Notes under the pieces: generated by a model
The model's database searches: none
What the model saw: the letters and a program-made list of their open reading frames with translations, nothing else
What the model was told of the DNA's origin: nothing
In this document: positions 7,148 through 14,609 of the stretch, one piece after another
How the letters are laid out: each line of letters opens with the position of its first letter
How positions within the stretch are numbered: the stretch's first letter is position 1
From: an uncultured Clostridia bacterium
GTDB taxonomy: Bacteria > Bacillota > Clostridia > TANB77 > CAG-508
Reading direction: 5' to 3'
Assembly (NCBI GenBank): GCA_948517135.1
Contig: CAORJJ010000051.1
Coordinates: 1-14,725 of the forward strand
Length of the DNA stretch: 14,725 nt
Translations under genes and position numbers: made by a program

Positions 7148-7180
7148 CACCCCAGCCACTAATTAATTGTAGCTGGGGTG
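7148..7180. terminator. Hairpin between the convergent genes uvrB and the membrane gene
   Basis: CACCCCAGC (7148-7156) pairs with GCTGGGGTG (7172-7180), nine bp, GC-rich, loop of 15. The U-run is poor in the rightward direction and better leftward (GTGTTTAGTTTT), so it may mainly end the leftward membrane-protein transcript, perhaps both. Confidence 0.6.
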
Positions 7181-7189
7181 TGAAACTCT

Positions 7190-7636
7190 TTAATACATCA
7201 TTTCCATTTTTTTCAGTTTATCGTCAAAATACCCTCCTAAAGCCTTTGAAATCAGCGATATAGCGAATATTATGATAATACAACCAAAAACACAACCAAT
7301 AATGCCGAAAATGTTACTTATTACCAAAACTAACGGATATGCTATAAAAAACAACATAGCATAATACCAAACATCCGCACTGCTAAGTATAATATAGCTC
7401 AGCTTATTTCTGTCAGTGATTAGTTTGTTCCGTTCAATTGCCTCTATACTTTTAAAAAGCAGTATCACTCCAATGGCAACCCCAAGCCAAAGCTTTGTTA
7501 TTACCAAAGGTACATCAAAAAGCAGTAAAAACATTGCAATAACTATCACAGGAATTGCAACTTTCTTTTTGAACTTCAGGTATCTCTCACTATCTGTTGC
7601 AAGACCTATCAAAGTTTCTTTGAGTTTCATTTCCAT
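7190..7636 (-). CDS. Four-helix membrane protein of unknown function
   Basis: This 148-residue protein has a basic N-terminus (1-25) and about four hydrophobic segments near 26-47, 49-65, 88-106 and 108-130, ending in a charged tail. It is probably an inner-membrane protein; I do not recognise the family. AGGAG lies six bases before the ATG, and a good promoter sits about 90 bases upstream. Sampled lines of the gene are about 40% G+C against about 32% in uvrB, and codons differ from the neighbours. It faces against uvrB and uvrA. This suggests recent arrival, possibly together with the purC-like gene. No enzymatic motif is visible. Confidence 0.8.
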   Translation of the reverse strand: MEMKLKETLIGLATDSERYLKFKKKVAIPVIVIAMFLLLFDVPLVITKLWLGVAIGVILLFKSIEAIERNKLITDRNKLSYIILSSADVWYYAMLFFIAYPLVLVISNIFGIIGCVFGCIIIIFAISLISKALGGYFDDKLKKMEMMY

Positions 7637-7724
7637 AATATGCTCCTTTCAATATTGATTGAGATGTAAAATCACCAGTTACGTAGTCCCTAAGGGGCTG
7701 TTTATAAAAACTTAAATATAAATA

Positions 7725-7753
7725 ATTATATCATAATTGCTACATAAAAACAA
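7725..7753 (-). promoter_or_regulatory. Promoter of the membrane-protein gene
   Basis: On the minus strand TTGTTT (7748-7753), a 17-base spacer and TATAAT (7725-7730) with an upstream TGA make a good vegetative promoter. The ~80-base leader that follows includes a short CCCTTAGGG-type palindrome near 7688-7698. Confidence 0.65.
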
Positions 7754-7913
7754 CAGTTAACATAAATATTAAGAACAGAAGAGTCACTTTTAACATATTT
7801 AATCGGCTCGTCTTTGTTCGTTGCGCCGATTTTGTATAGCAAAATCGTGTGCAAAATGAGCATAAGCTGTTATTTAGTAGGAAGTGCAGAGCGCTTTCCT
7901 ACTAAATAACAAA

Positions 7914-7945
7914 AGACTGCTTCTTGTTAAGAAGCAATCTTTCTA
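7914..7945 (-). terminator. Terminator of the purC-like gene
   Basis: TGCTTCTT pairs with AAGAAGCA around GTT, with AGA/TCT extending beyond a mismatch. Read leftward it runs into TCTTTTGTTATTT. It lies about 40 bases after the purC-like stop. Confidence 0.65.
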
Positions 7946-7982
7946 TTTTGGGTATAAGAATTTCTCAATTCGTTTAGTCTTT

Positions 7983-9005
7983 TTAAATCAAAATATCCTG
8001 CTGGGCAAAATTCCAGTCCCAAGCAAGTTCCGATGTAACCTCAATAATATTTCTGTCAAAAAGACGTTCCAACATGTTCCAATATACATTAGCAGTTTCT
8101 TCCAAAATATCTTGAGGAAGAACTGGCGGTTTCTTGAGAGAATTATTCCATTTAAGGTTACTACGCACATACCTTTTGATAATGTGTTTATCCAAACTTG
8201 GTTGAGGTCTTCCAACCTGATAACTTTTTACGTTCCAAAACCTGCATGTATCAGGAGTGAACGCTTCCGAAATAATGACTAATTTGCGTTTTCCACTGTA
8301 AACATCTGAAACAGTTCCAAATTCAAGTTTCGCATCTGCAATAATGATTCCTCTTTGAATAGCATAGCTGTGTGCATATTTATATGCTTTAATTGAAGTA
8401 TCACGAATAGCTGTTGCAACAGAAAATGCGAGAGCGTATAAACATTTCTTTTGTTCTTTATCAAGATCAACATTTTCAATCAAATATTTTTTAATAACAT
8501 CAATTGAATCTGCAAAAGAAATGTTGATATCAGGTTGATTAGCTTTACCTTTTATCGAAGGAGTATAAATTGGTCTTAAGAGCATTTGAGAATCTTTTAG
8601 ATCTTTAGGAAGAACATTACCATACATATTATTATGTTCTCTGTATGCATTCCAGCTTTCAGATTCTTCTACATAATATCCTCTTACAATACACTCCAAA
8701 GGAATAGGATCAAACTCTTTAACCACAACCATTCTGCCAGAAAACTTCTCATCGATTCCAAATTTCATCAGAGAAGAAGAGTCACTTGCAATAATAGTGC
8801 TTTGAACAACACCTGCCTTTTCCAAAAGGTTCATCCAATTGTTAGACAGTTGATTCAGAACAACTCCTTTAAGTGGGATTTCATCAGAAAAGATGATATC
8901 ATCAATAGAGAATTTGTCTGTCCGTTCAATAAATCTTAGATGCGGGAAATCAGAATTTGAATAGATATTACTGGTTTCCTCTTCACGAATGAGTTTCAGG
9001 GGCAT
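7983..9005 (-). CDS. purC: SAICAR synthetase (PurC) homologue, divergent
   Basis: SAICAR synthetase joins aspartate to CAIR with ATP in purine synthesis. Family motifs are clear over most of the 340 residues: 'IPLKGVVLNQLS' (about 43-54), 'IPLECIVRGYY' (101-111), 'RPIYTPSIKGK' (144-154), 'GIIIADAKLEFG' (219-230) and 'EAFTPDTCRFW' (247-257). It fits the longer, Ade1-like branch rather than the ~235-residue bacterial form. Odd points: the usual N-terminal G-K-x-K/R-x-x-Y nucleotide-binding motif is replaced by 'EEETSNIY' (8-15); the usual SDR(I/V)SAFD reads TDKFSIDD; and the Asp of the usual V-D-E reads Ser. No other pur gene is near. The gene is richer in G+C than uvrA/uvrB and transcribed against them. 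It is either a divergent purC or a relative with another role. Confidence 0.8.
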   Translation of the reverse strand: MPLKLIREEETSNIYSNSDFPHLRFIERTDKFSIDDIIFSDEIPLKGVVLNQLSNNWMNLLEKAGVVQSTIIASDSSSLMKFGIDEKFSGRMVVVKEFDPIPLECIVRGYYVEESESWNAYREHNNMYGNVLPKDLKDSQMLLRPIYTPSIKGKANQPDINISFADSIDVIKKYLIENVDLDKEQKKCLYALAFSVATAIRDTSIKAYKYAHSYAIQRGIIIADAKLEFGTVSDVYSGKRKLVIISEAFTPDTCRFWNVKSYQVGRPQPSLDKHIIKRYVRSNLKWNNSLKKPPVLPQDILEETANVYWNMLERLFDRNIIEVTSELAWDWNFAQQDILI

Positions 9006-9106
9006 AATTTTCTACCATCCTTTTCTTATTTTGTATTCCCAAATTTTCTTTATTGTAATGTACTAATAAAGATATACATTATATAAATATATATTTGAGT
9101 TTCAAT

Positions 9107-9135
9107 ATTATATCACAAAGTTATTAGTTTGTCTA
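9107..9135 (-). promoter_or_regulatory. Promoter of the purC-like gene
   Basis: On the minus strand TAGACA (9130-9135), five of six bases of the consensus, a 17-base spacer and TATAAT (9107-9112) preceded by TGTGA give a strong promoter, leaving a leader of about 95 bases before the ATG. Confidence 0.7.
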
Positions 9136-9180
9136 TTAGTAAATTCCATAAATTAACTTATGTATATTTTCAAAAAACAG

Positions 9181-9209
9181 TATACAAACTTTTGTTTTTG
9201 TGATATAAT
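9181..9209 (+). promoter_or_regulatory. Promoter of uvrA
   Basis: TATACA (9181-9186), a 17-base spacer and TATAAT (9204-9209) with an extended TGA just before. The 14 bases 9197-9210 are the exact reverse complement of 9106-9119, so the divergent promoters share one -10 region. Confidence 0.6.
9186..9197. promoter_or_regulatory. Possible LexA-type operator inside the uvrA promoter
   Basis: AAACTTTTGTTT is a symmetric AAAC-N4-GTTT lying between the -35 and -10 boxes. The Gram-positive SOS operator is CGAAC-N4-GTTCG; the AAC-N4-GTT core is kept but the outer bases differ. uvrA is a classical SOS gene, so the place is right. AT-rich DNA makes such palindromes easily, so this is only a candidate. 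Confidence 0.3.
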
Positions 9210-9282
9210 AGGAACACTTTTTGAAAATTACAACAAACACTATCTTAGTAGTAAATTTATCTATAATTTAGAGGAGTGAAAA

Positions 9283-12111
9283 ATGAACGATAAAATTATT
9301 ATTAAAGGTGCAAAAGTGCACAATTTAAAAAATATTAATTTAGAAATTCCAAAAAATAAATTGGTAGTTGTTACAGGGCTTTCTGGTTCAGGAAAGTCTT
9401 CACTTGCGTTTGATACCATTTATGCAGAAGGCCAAAGAAGATATGTCGAAAGTTTATCATCATATGCAAGACAATTTCTAGGAATGATGGAAAAGCCTGA
9501 TGTAGAAAGTATAGAAGGACTTTCACCAGCCATTTCAATAGATCAAAAAACAACTTCCAAAAACCCCCGTTCAACAGTTGGTACTGTTACAGAAATATAC
9601 GATTTTTTACGTTTACTTTATGCAAGAATTGGTGTACCTTATTGTCCAAAATGTGGAAGAAAAATAGAAAAACAATCTATAGATCAAATAGTTGATAGTG
9701 TTTTATCTTTTGAACAAGGTACAAAAATTCAAATATTAAGTCCAATTGTAAGAGCAAAAAAAGGAGAATACACAAAACTTTTAGAAGATATGCAAAAAGA
9801 AGGTTTTGTTAGAGTCAAAATAGATGGACAAACATATGAGCTATCTGATGATATTGAATTAGATAGAAACAAAAAACACAATATCGATATAATAGTTGAT
9901 AGATTAGTTGTTAAAGAAGAAATTAGAAATAGATTAGCAGAATCTATTGAAACAGCAATGAAACATTCAAATAGTTTAGTAAAAGTAGATGCTGGTTCTC
10001 AAGGAGAATTTTTATTTAGCAGTAACTATGCATGTCCAGATTGCAATATTAGCTTTGAAGAATTATCACCAAGAATGTTTTCATTTAATAACCCTATGGG
10101 AGCATGTCCAGATTGTTCTGGTATAGGATTCTTAATGAAAATGGACGAAGATTTAATTGTCCCAGATAAAACAAAAACATTATATGATGGTGTAAAAGCA
10201 TTTGGTTCTAGTACTCTAAAAAAAGGTGATACTATGGCAAAAATGTATTTCGAAAGCATTGGTAAACATTATGGTGTTGATATAAAAAATAAACCAATAA
10301 AAAAATTACCAAAAGAATTCATGGAAAAAATACTTTATGGTACAGGTGATGAAGAAATTGATTTCGAATATTCCTCTTCAGCTGGAGTACGAAAGTTTAC
10401 TCAAGCCTTTGAAGGAGTATTACCAACTCTTGATAGAAGATATAGAGAAACAAAATCTGATGGTATGAGACAATTTTACGAGCTATATATGAGTAATAGC
10501 CCATGTTATACATGTAATGGCGCAAGATTAAAAAAAGAAGTTTTATCTGTAAAAGTTGGAGATAAAAATATTAGTGAAATTACAGATTTATCTATTATAA
10601 AATTAAAAGAATATTTAAGTAATCTAACACTTAGTAAAACAGATAAAATGATTGCAGATGTAATTTTAAAAGAAATAATTGTACGTTTGCAATTCTTAAC
10701 AGATGTTGGGCTTGAATATCTTACTCTTTCTAGAAGTGCAGGTACATTATCTGGTGGAGAAGCACAACGTATTAGGCTTGCTACTCAAATTGGTTCTGGA
10801 TTATCAGGAGTATTGTATATATTAGATGAACCAAGTATTGGTCTTCATCAAAGAGATAATGATAGACTTTTAGCTACAATGAAAAAATTACGTGATTTAG
10901 GAAATACTCTTGTTGTTGTTGAACATGATGAAGATACTATGTATGCTGCTGATCAAATTATAGATATTGGACCTGGTGCAGGTGTTCATGGTGGTAATGT
11001 TATTGCACAAGGAACAGCTGAAGAAATCAAAAATATTGAAACTTCTATAACAGGCAAATATTTAAGTGGAAGAGAAAAGATATCAATTCCAAATAAAAGA
11101 AGAAAATCTAATGGAAAATGTCTTGAAATTGTAAAAGCAACAGAAAATAATTTAAAAGATATTACTGTAAAAATTCCTTTAGGTGTATTCAACTGTGTAA
11201 CTGGAGTTTCTGGTTCAGGAAAATCAACTTTAGTAAATGAAGTTTTATACAAAAACTTAGCAAAAGAAATAAATAGATCTACTGAAAAACCAGGAAAATG
11301 TAGTAAAATAAAAGGAATTGAAAATATAGATAAAATAATAAATATAGATCAATCTCCAATTGGTAGAACTCCACGTTCAAATCCAGCAACTTATACTGGT
11401 GTCTTTGATATAATTAGAGAAATATTTGCAGAAACAAATGAAGCGAAAATGAGAGGATATCAAAAAGGAAGATTTAGTTTTAATGTTCCTGGTGGTAGAT
11501 GTGAAGCTTGTCAAGGTGATGGAGTATTAAAAATAGAAATGAACTTTCTGCCAGATATTTATGTACCTTGTGAAGTATGTAAAGGAACAAGATACTCTAG
11601 AGAAACATTAGAAGTTAAATATAAAGGAAAAAGCATTTCAGATGTCTTGGAAATGACAGTTGAAGAAGCATTAGAATTTTTTAATAATATTCCTCGTATT
11701 AAAACAAAAATTCAAACATTAGCAGATGTTGGGTTAAACTACATAAAACTTGGACAACCTTCAACAACATTATCTGGTGGTGAAGCACAAAGAGTAAAAC
11801 TTGCTACTGAGCTTTCTAAAAGAGCTACTGGAAAAACATTATACATCTTAGATGAACCTACAACAGGGCTTCATATTGCAGATGTTCATAGATTAGTAGA
11901 CATTTTACAAAGACTTGTAGATACTGGAAATACAATACTTGTAATTGAACACAATTTAGATTTAATAAAAACAGCAGATCATATTATAGATTTAGGACCT
12001 GAAGGTGGAGAAAAGGGTGGAGAAGTAATTGCAATTGGTACACCTGAGCAAATTTGTAAAAATGATAAATCTTACACTGGCTCATTCTTAAAAAAATATT
12101 TAGATATATAA
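9283..12111 (+). CDS. uvrA: UvrA, excinuclease ABC subunit A
   Basis: UvrA is the ATPase dimer that first finds bulky DNA damage and hands it to UvrB. The 942-residue length is typical. It has two ABC ATPase halves: Walker A 'GLSGSGKSS' (32-40) and 'GVSGSGKST' in the second half, each with a 'LSGGEAQR' signature and a 'LDEP' Walker B ('YILDEPSIGLHQRDND', 'YILDEPTTGLHIADVH'). Zinc-binding Cys pairs are visible: CPKCGR in the first insertion, CPDCN...CPDCSG, and CEACQG...CEVCKG. All catalytic features are present, so it should be active. GAGGAG precedes the ATG. It has its own promoter, in line with being cut off from uvrB by the leftward genes, and a strong terminator follows. Confidence 0.98.
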   Translation: MNDKIIIKGAKVHNLKNINLEIPKNKLVVVTGLSGSGKSSLAFDTIYAEGQRRYVESLSSYARQFLGMMEKPDVESIEGLSPAISIDQKTTSKNPRSTVGTVTEIYDFLRLLYARIGVPYCPKCGRKIEKQSIDQIVDSVLSFEQGTKIQILSPIVRAKKGEYTKLLEDMQKEGFVRVKIDGQTYELSDDIELDRNKKHNIDIIVDRLVVKEEIRNRLAESIETAMKHSNSLVKVDAGSQGEFLFSSNYACPDCNISFEELSPRMFSFNNPMGACPDCSGIGFLMKMDEDLIVPDKTKTLYDGVKAFGSSTLKKGDTMAKMYFESIGKHYGVDIKNKPIKKLPKEFMEKILYGTGDEEIDFEYSSSAGVRKFTQAFEGVLPTLDRRYRETKSDGMRQFYELYMSNSPCYTCNGARLKKEVLSVKVGDKNISEITDLSIIKLKEYLSNLTLSKTDKMIADVILKEIIVRLQFLTDVGLEYLTLSRSAGTLSGGEAQRIRLATQIGSGLSGVLYILDEPSIGLHQRDNDRLLATMKKLRDLGNTLVVVEHDEDTMYAADQIIDIGPGAGVHGGNVIAQGTAEEIKNIETSITGKYLSGREKISIPNKRRKSNGKCLEIVKATENNLKDITVKIPLGVFNCVTGVSGSGKSTLVNEVLYKNLAKEINRSTEKPGKCSKIKGIENIDKIINIDQSPIGRTPRSNPATYTGVFDIIREIFAETNEAKMRGYQKGRFSFNVPGGRCEACQGDGVLKIEMNFLPDIYVPCEVCKGTRYSRETLEVKYKGKSISDVLEMTVEEALEFFNNIPRIKTKIQTLADVGLNYIKLGQPSTTLSGGEAQRVKLATELSKRATGKTLYILDEPTTGLHIADVHRLVDILQRLVDTGNTILVIEHNLDLIKTADHIIDLGPEGGEKGGEVIAIGTPEQICKNDKSYTGSFLKKYLDI

Positions 12112-12116
12112 AATAT

Positions 12117-12156
12117 AAAAGTGAAATTTAAGAACAATCCTTAAATTTCACTTTTT
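12117..12156. terminator. Bidirectional terminator after uvrA
   Basis: A 16-bp stem (12117-12132 with 12140-12155, loop AACAATC) begins and ends in A/T runs, giving a U-tail on both strands. It would end uvrA and also the small leftward peptide gene. Confidence 0.85.
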
Positions 12157-12240
12157 CTCTTAAATAGTATCTATTTAAACAATACTTTTTATTTATAAAA
12201 ATAAGTATTAAGTAAAGCTTAAAAAGTCACTACTTAAAAA

Positions 12241-12327
12241 CTAGTTTTTTGATGTTTCATTATTATTATTGTTTTTGTTATTATTTGAGTTATTATTTCC
12301 TTTTGATTGATTATTTTTCTTTGACAT
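12241..12327 (-). CDS. Asn-rich 28-residue small protein
   Basis: On the minus strand AAAGGAGGTG (12337-12346), a full ten-base complement of the 16S 3' end, lies nine bases before an ATG (12325-12327). The frame runs 28 codons to TAG. The peptide begins MSKKNNQSKG and is then mostly Asn with a few Ser and Lys, ending NETSKN. It is polar, with no membrane segment and probably no fixed fold. The binding site makes translation likely although the sequence is low-complexity and A-rich. I do not recognise a family; a small spore-associated or adaptor protein is conceivable but unproved. It is the only gene between uvrA and the kinase, and its transcript would end in the hairpin shared with uvrA. 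Confidence 0.55.
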   Translation of the reverse strand: MSKKNNQSKGNNNSNNNKNNNNNETSKN

Positions 12328-12398
12328 CTTAGAAAGCACCTCCTTTGATAAGAATTATTATTTACTAATTTTTTCAAAATATACATTTAATTTTTGTA

Positions 12399-12427
12399 TT
12401 GAAGAAATAACATAATTTTGATATAAT
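12399..12427 (+). promoter_or_regulatory. Promoter of the kinase-like gene
   Basis: TTGAAG (12399-12404), a 17-base spacer and TATAAT (12422-12427) with extended TGA, the same -10 form as the uvrA and purC-like promoters. It leaves a leader of about 30 bases. Confidence 0.65.
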
Positions 12428-12465
12428 GCATAAAGTATATAAATAAAAATAAAAGCGGGGAATAT

Positions 12466-13158
12466 ATGGAAAACATTGTAATCGGAATAGAAGGATTAGT
12501 TGGAGCAGGAAAAACTAGTATTTGTAGAGAACTTATAAAAGAAATTCCAAACACAATTTTATTAAATGGTGGAAATTTATATAGAGCAATAGTATATAGC
12601 ATGATTCAAAATGGTAGTAAACTTGAAGAGTTAAAAAAACAAGGTCATAAATTAGATATAAAAGAAATGATGGATTTATTTAAAATTCAAATAAAAATTG
12701 AAAATAATGAAACAATAATATATATAAACAACAAAAAAGTTGATGAAGATGCAATACAATCTAAAGAAGCTTCACTTGCAGTTTCTACAATTGGTGGAAG
12801 CGCAGATAATAAAAATCTATTTAACTTTGCCAAAAATTTAATTGATAATTTAAAAGAAAATCATAATGTAATTGTTTCTGGAAGAAGTGTAATGAAAATA
12901 TATCCTGAATGCAATTATCACTTTTTTATTGTTGCAGATTTAGAAGAAAGAGTAAAAAGAAAATGTACACAATACAATAATACAGAAACAGCAAATGAAA
13001 TTAAAGAAAATATAATAAAAAGAGATTCTCTTCAAAAAGAAGCTGGTTTTTATGAATATAGTCCTATTACTGTTGAAATAGATGTAACAAACTGTAACTC
13101 AGTTTTAGAATCAACAAAAAAAGTTTTAGGTGAACTTAAATTACCAGAATTAATTTAA
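12466..13158 (+). CDS. Cytidylate-kinase-like P-loop kinase
   Basis: The 230-residue protein resembles bacterial CMP kinase (Cmk), which makes CDP and dCDP from CMP and dCMP. It has Walker A 'GLVGAGKTS' (10-18), 'LNGGNLYRAI' in place of the usual LDxGAxYR, 'EASLAVSTIGG' matching the EVsxAxSxVA helix, 'VIVSGRSVMKIYPEC' for the usual V-x-GRDIGTVVFPDA, a lid 'EERVKRKCTQY', 'IIKRDSLQKEAGF' for the (E/K)RDxxDxxR motif, and 'VEIDVTN'. Several nucleotide-contacting residues differ: GRD is GRS, and the second Arg of the lid motif is missing. The substrate may therefore differ from CMP. The binding site before the ATG is weak (GCGGGG). murD follows after 32 bases, probably in the same operon. Confidence 0.7.
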   Translation: MENIVIGIEGLVGAGKTSICRELIKEIPNTILLNGGNLYRAIVYSMIQNGSKLEELKKQGHKLDIKEMMDLFKIQIKIENNETIIYINNKKVDEDAIQSKEASLAVSTIGGSADNKNLFNFAKNLIDNLKENHNVIVSGRSVMKIYPECNYHFFIVADLEERVKRKCTQYNNTETANEIKENIIKRDSLQKEAGFYEYSPITVEIDVTNCNSVLESTKKVLGELKLPELI

Positions 13159-13190
13159 GTAAATGTATAAAAAATTAAAGGAGGTGTAGT

Positions 13191-14609
13191 ATGGATTACA
13201 TAAATGAAAAATTATTAGAATTCAATAATTATTTAAAGGGAAGAAAAGTAGCTATTATTGGTTTAGGTGTTAGTAACATTCCATTAATAGATTATTTGCA
13301 TGACTATAAGTCAAATGTTACAATTTTTGATGGAAGAGAAATTGATAATATAGAAAAATGCACTTTAGATAAAATTGTAAATTATGGAATGAAATTTTAT
13401 TTCGGAAAAAACTACTTAGAAAATTTAATTGGTTTTGATATAATCTTTCGTTCACCTAGCTGTCTTCCAACAACTCCAGAACTTATAGAAGAAGCAAAGC
13501 GTGGAGCAATTATTACAACAGAGGTTGAAATGGTTATTGAACTTGCTCCTTGTCTTGTAATTGGAGTAACTGGAAGTGATGGAAAAACTACTACTACAAC
13601 TTTAATTCATGAAATTTTAAAAGAAGATGGTTATACATGTTATTTAGGCGGAAATATCGGTATACCATTATTTACTAAAATAAAAAATATGCTACCTGAA
13701 GATATAATTATTCTTGAGTTAAGTAGTTTTCAATTAATGAATATGAAAATAAGTCCTAAAATATCAGTAATTACAAATATTACTCCAAATCATTTGAATG
13801 TTCACAGTGATATGGAAGAATATATAGATGCAAAGAAAAATATTTTCAAACATCAAGATAAAGAAGGACTATTAATTCTAAATTATGATAATGAAATTAC
13901 AAGAAAATGTTTTGAAGAAGCACCAGGAAAAGCAATATATTTCAGTAGTAAAAATAAAATACCTGATGGATATATTTACGATTCAGAAGATGGCAAAATT
14001 AAAATATGTGAAAATGGATTAAGAAAACATGTTTTTGATACAAGAAATATGAAACTTCGTGGCGTTCATAACTTTGAAAATGCTTGTTCTGCAATAATAG
14101 CAACAAAAGATTTAGTTAAAAAAGAAACTATAGATAAAGTTTTATCAGAATTTAAGGGAGTAGAGCATAGATTAGAATTAATAAAAGAAACAAAAAATAG
14201 AATAAAATGGTATAACGATTCTGTAAGTTCTAGCCCTACAAGAACAATGGCTGGTCTTAATGCTTTTGCATTAAAAAATATTATTTTAATTGCAGGTGGT
14301 TATGACAAAAATTTAGATTATACGGTTTTGGGAAAACCCATTGTAGATAATTGTAAAGCTTTAATTTTACTTGGTCAAACATCCAATAAAATTGAAAAAG
14401 CAGTAAAACAAGAACTTAAAAAAACTAAAAAAGATTTAGAAATATATAAATGTAAATCTTTATACCAAACTGTACAAACTGCAAATCAATTAGCCAAAAA
14501 CGGTGACATTGTATTATTTTCTCCAGCTAGTGCAAGTTTTGATATGTTTAAGAACTTTGCAGAAAGAGGAGAAATATTTAAGCAATATGTAAAAGAGATA
14601 GTAAAATAA
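13191..14609 (+). CDS. murD: MurD, UDP-MurNAc-L-alanine:D-glutamate ligase
   Basis: MurD adds D-glutamate to UDP-MurNAc-L-Ala with ATP, the second amino acid of the peptidoglycan stem peptide, in the cytoplasm. The 472 residues fit the Mur ligase family: an N-terminal Rossmann-like domain binding the UDP part ('KVAIIGLGVSNIPLIDYL'), the ATP loop 'GVTGSDGKTTTT' from residue 125, 'GGNIGIPL', 'ELSSFQLMNM', 'NITPNHLNVH', 'RGVHNFENA' and 'GVEHRLE', then the C-terminal domain with 'WYNDSVSSSPTRTMAGL', 'LIAGGYDKNLDY' and 'FSPASASFDMFKNFAERG'. AAAGGAGGTG stands before the ATG. It is cut off from the usual mra/mur cell-wall cluster and follows the kinase-like gene. Confidence 0.96.
   Translation: MDYINEKLLEFNNYLKGRKVAIIGLGVSNIPLIDYLHDYKSNVTIFDGREIDNIEKCTLDKIVNYGMKFYFGKNYLENLIGFDIIFRSPSCLPTTPELIEEAKRGAIITTEVEMVIELAPCLVIGVTGSDGKTTTTTLIHEILKEDGYTCYLGGNIGIPLFTKIKNMLPEDIIILELSSFQLMNMKISPKISVITNITPNHLNVHSDMEEYIDAKKNIFKHQDKEGLLILNYDNEITRKCFEEAPGKAIYFSSKNKIPDGYIYDSEDGKIKICENGLRKHVFDTRNMKLRGVHNFENACSAIIATKDLVKKETIDKVLSEFKGVEHRLELIKETKNRIKWYNDSVSSSPTRTMAGLNAFALKNIILIAGGYDKNLDYTVLGKPIVDNCKALILLGQTSNKIEKAVKQELKKTKKDLEIYKCKSLYQTVQTANQLAKNGDIVLFSPASASFDMFKNFAERGEIFKQYVKEIVK

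Larger units (their letters stand above)
7637..7982. other. Gene-free stretch with stacked hairpins
   Basis: Besides the promoter of the membrane gene, this stretch holds AATCGGC with GCCGATT (about 7800-7835), the adjacent CGATTTTG with CAAAATCG around TATAG (about 7828-7848), and a long stem at 7869-7910. In the last, GTTATTTAGTAGG pairs with CCTACTAAATAAC; GAAGTGC and GCGCTTT continue the stem around an AGA loop with one bulge. Such stacked palindromes are typical of small mobile repeats or of structured RNA. A 45-codon leftward frame from ATG near 7859 exists but lacks support. Confidence 0.5.

Noticed and set aside
7720..7859. Leftward 45-codon frame beginning MLILHTILLYK
   Set aside because: No ribosome binding site; it covers palindromic DNA and the promoter of the membrane gene.
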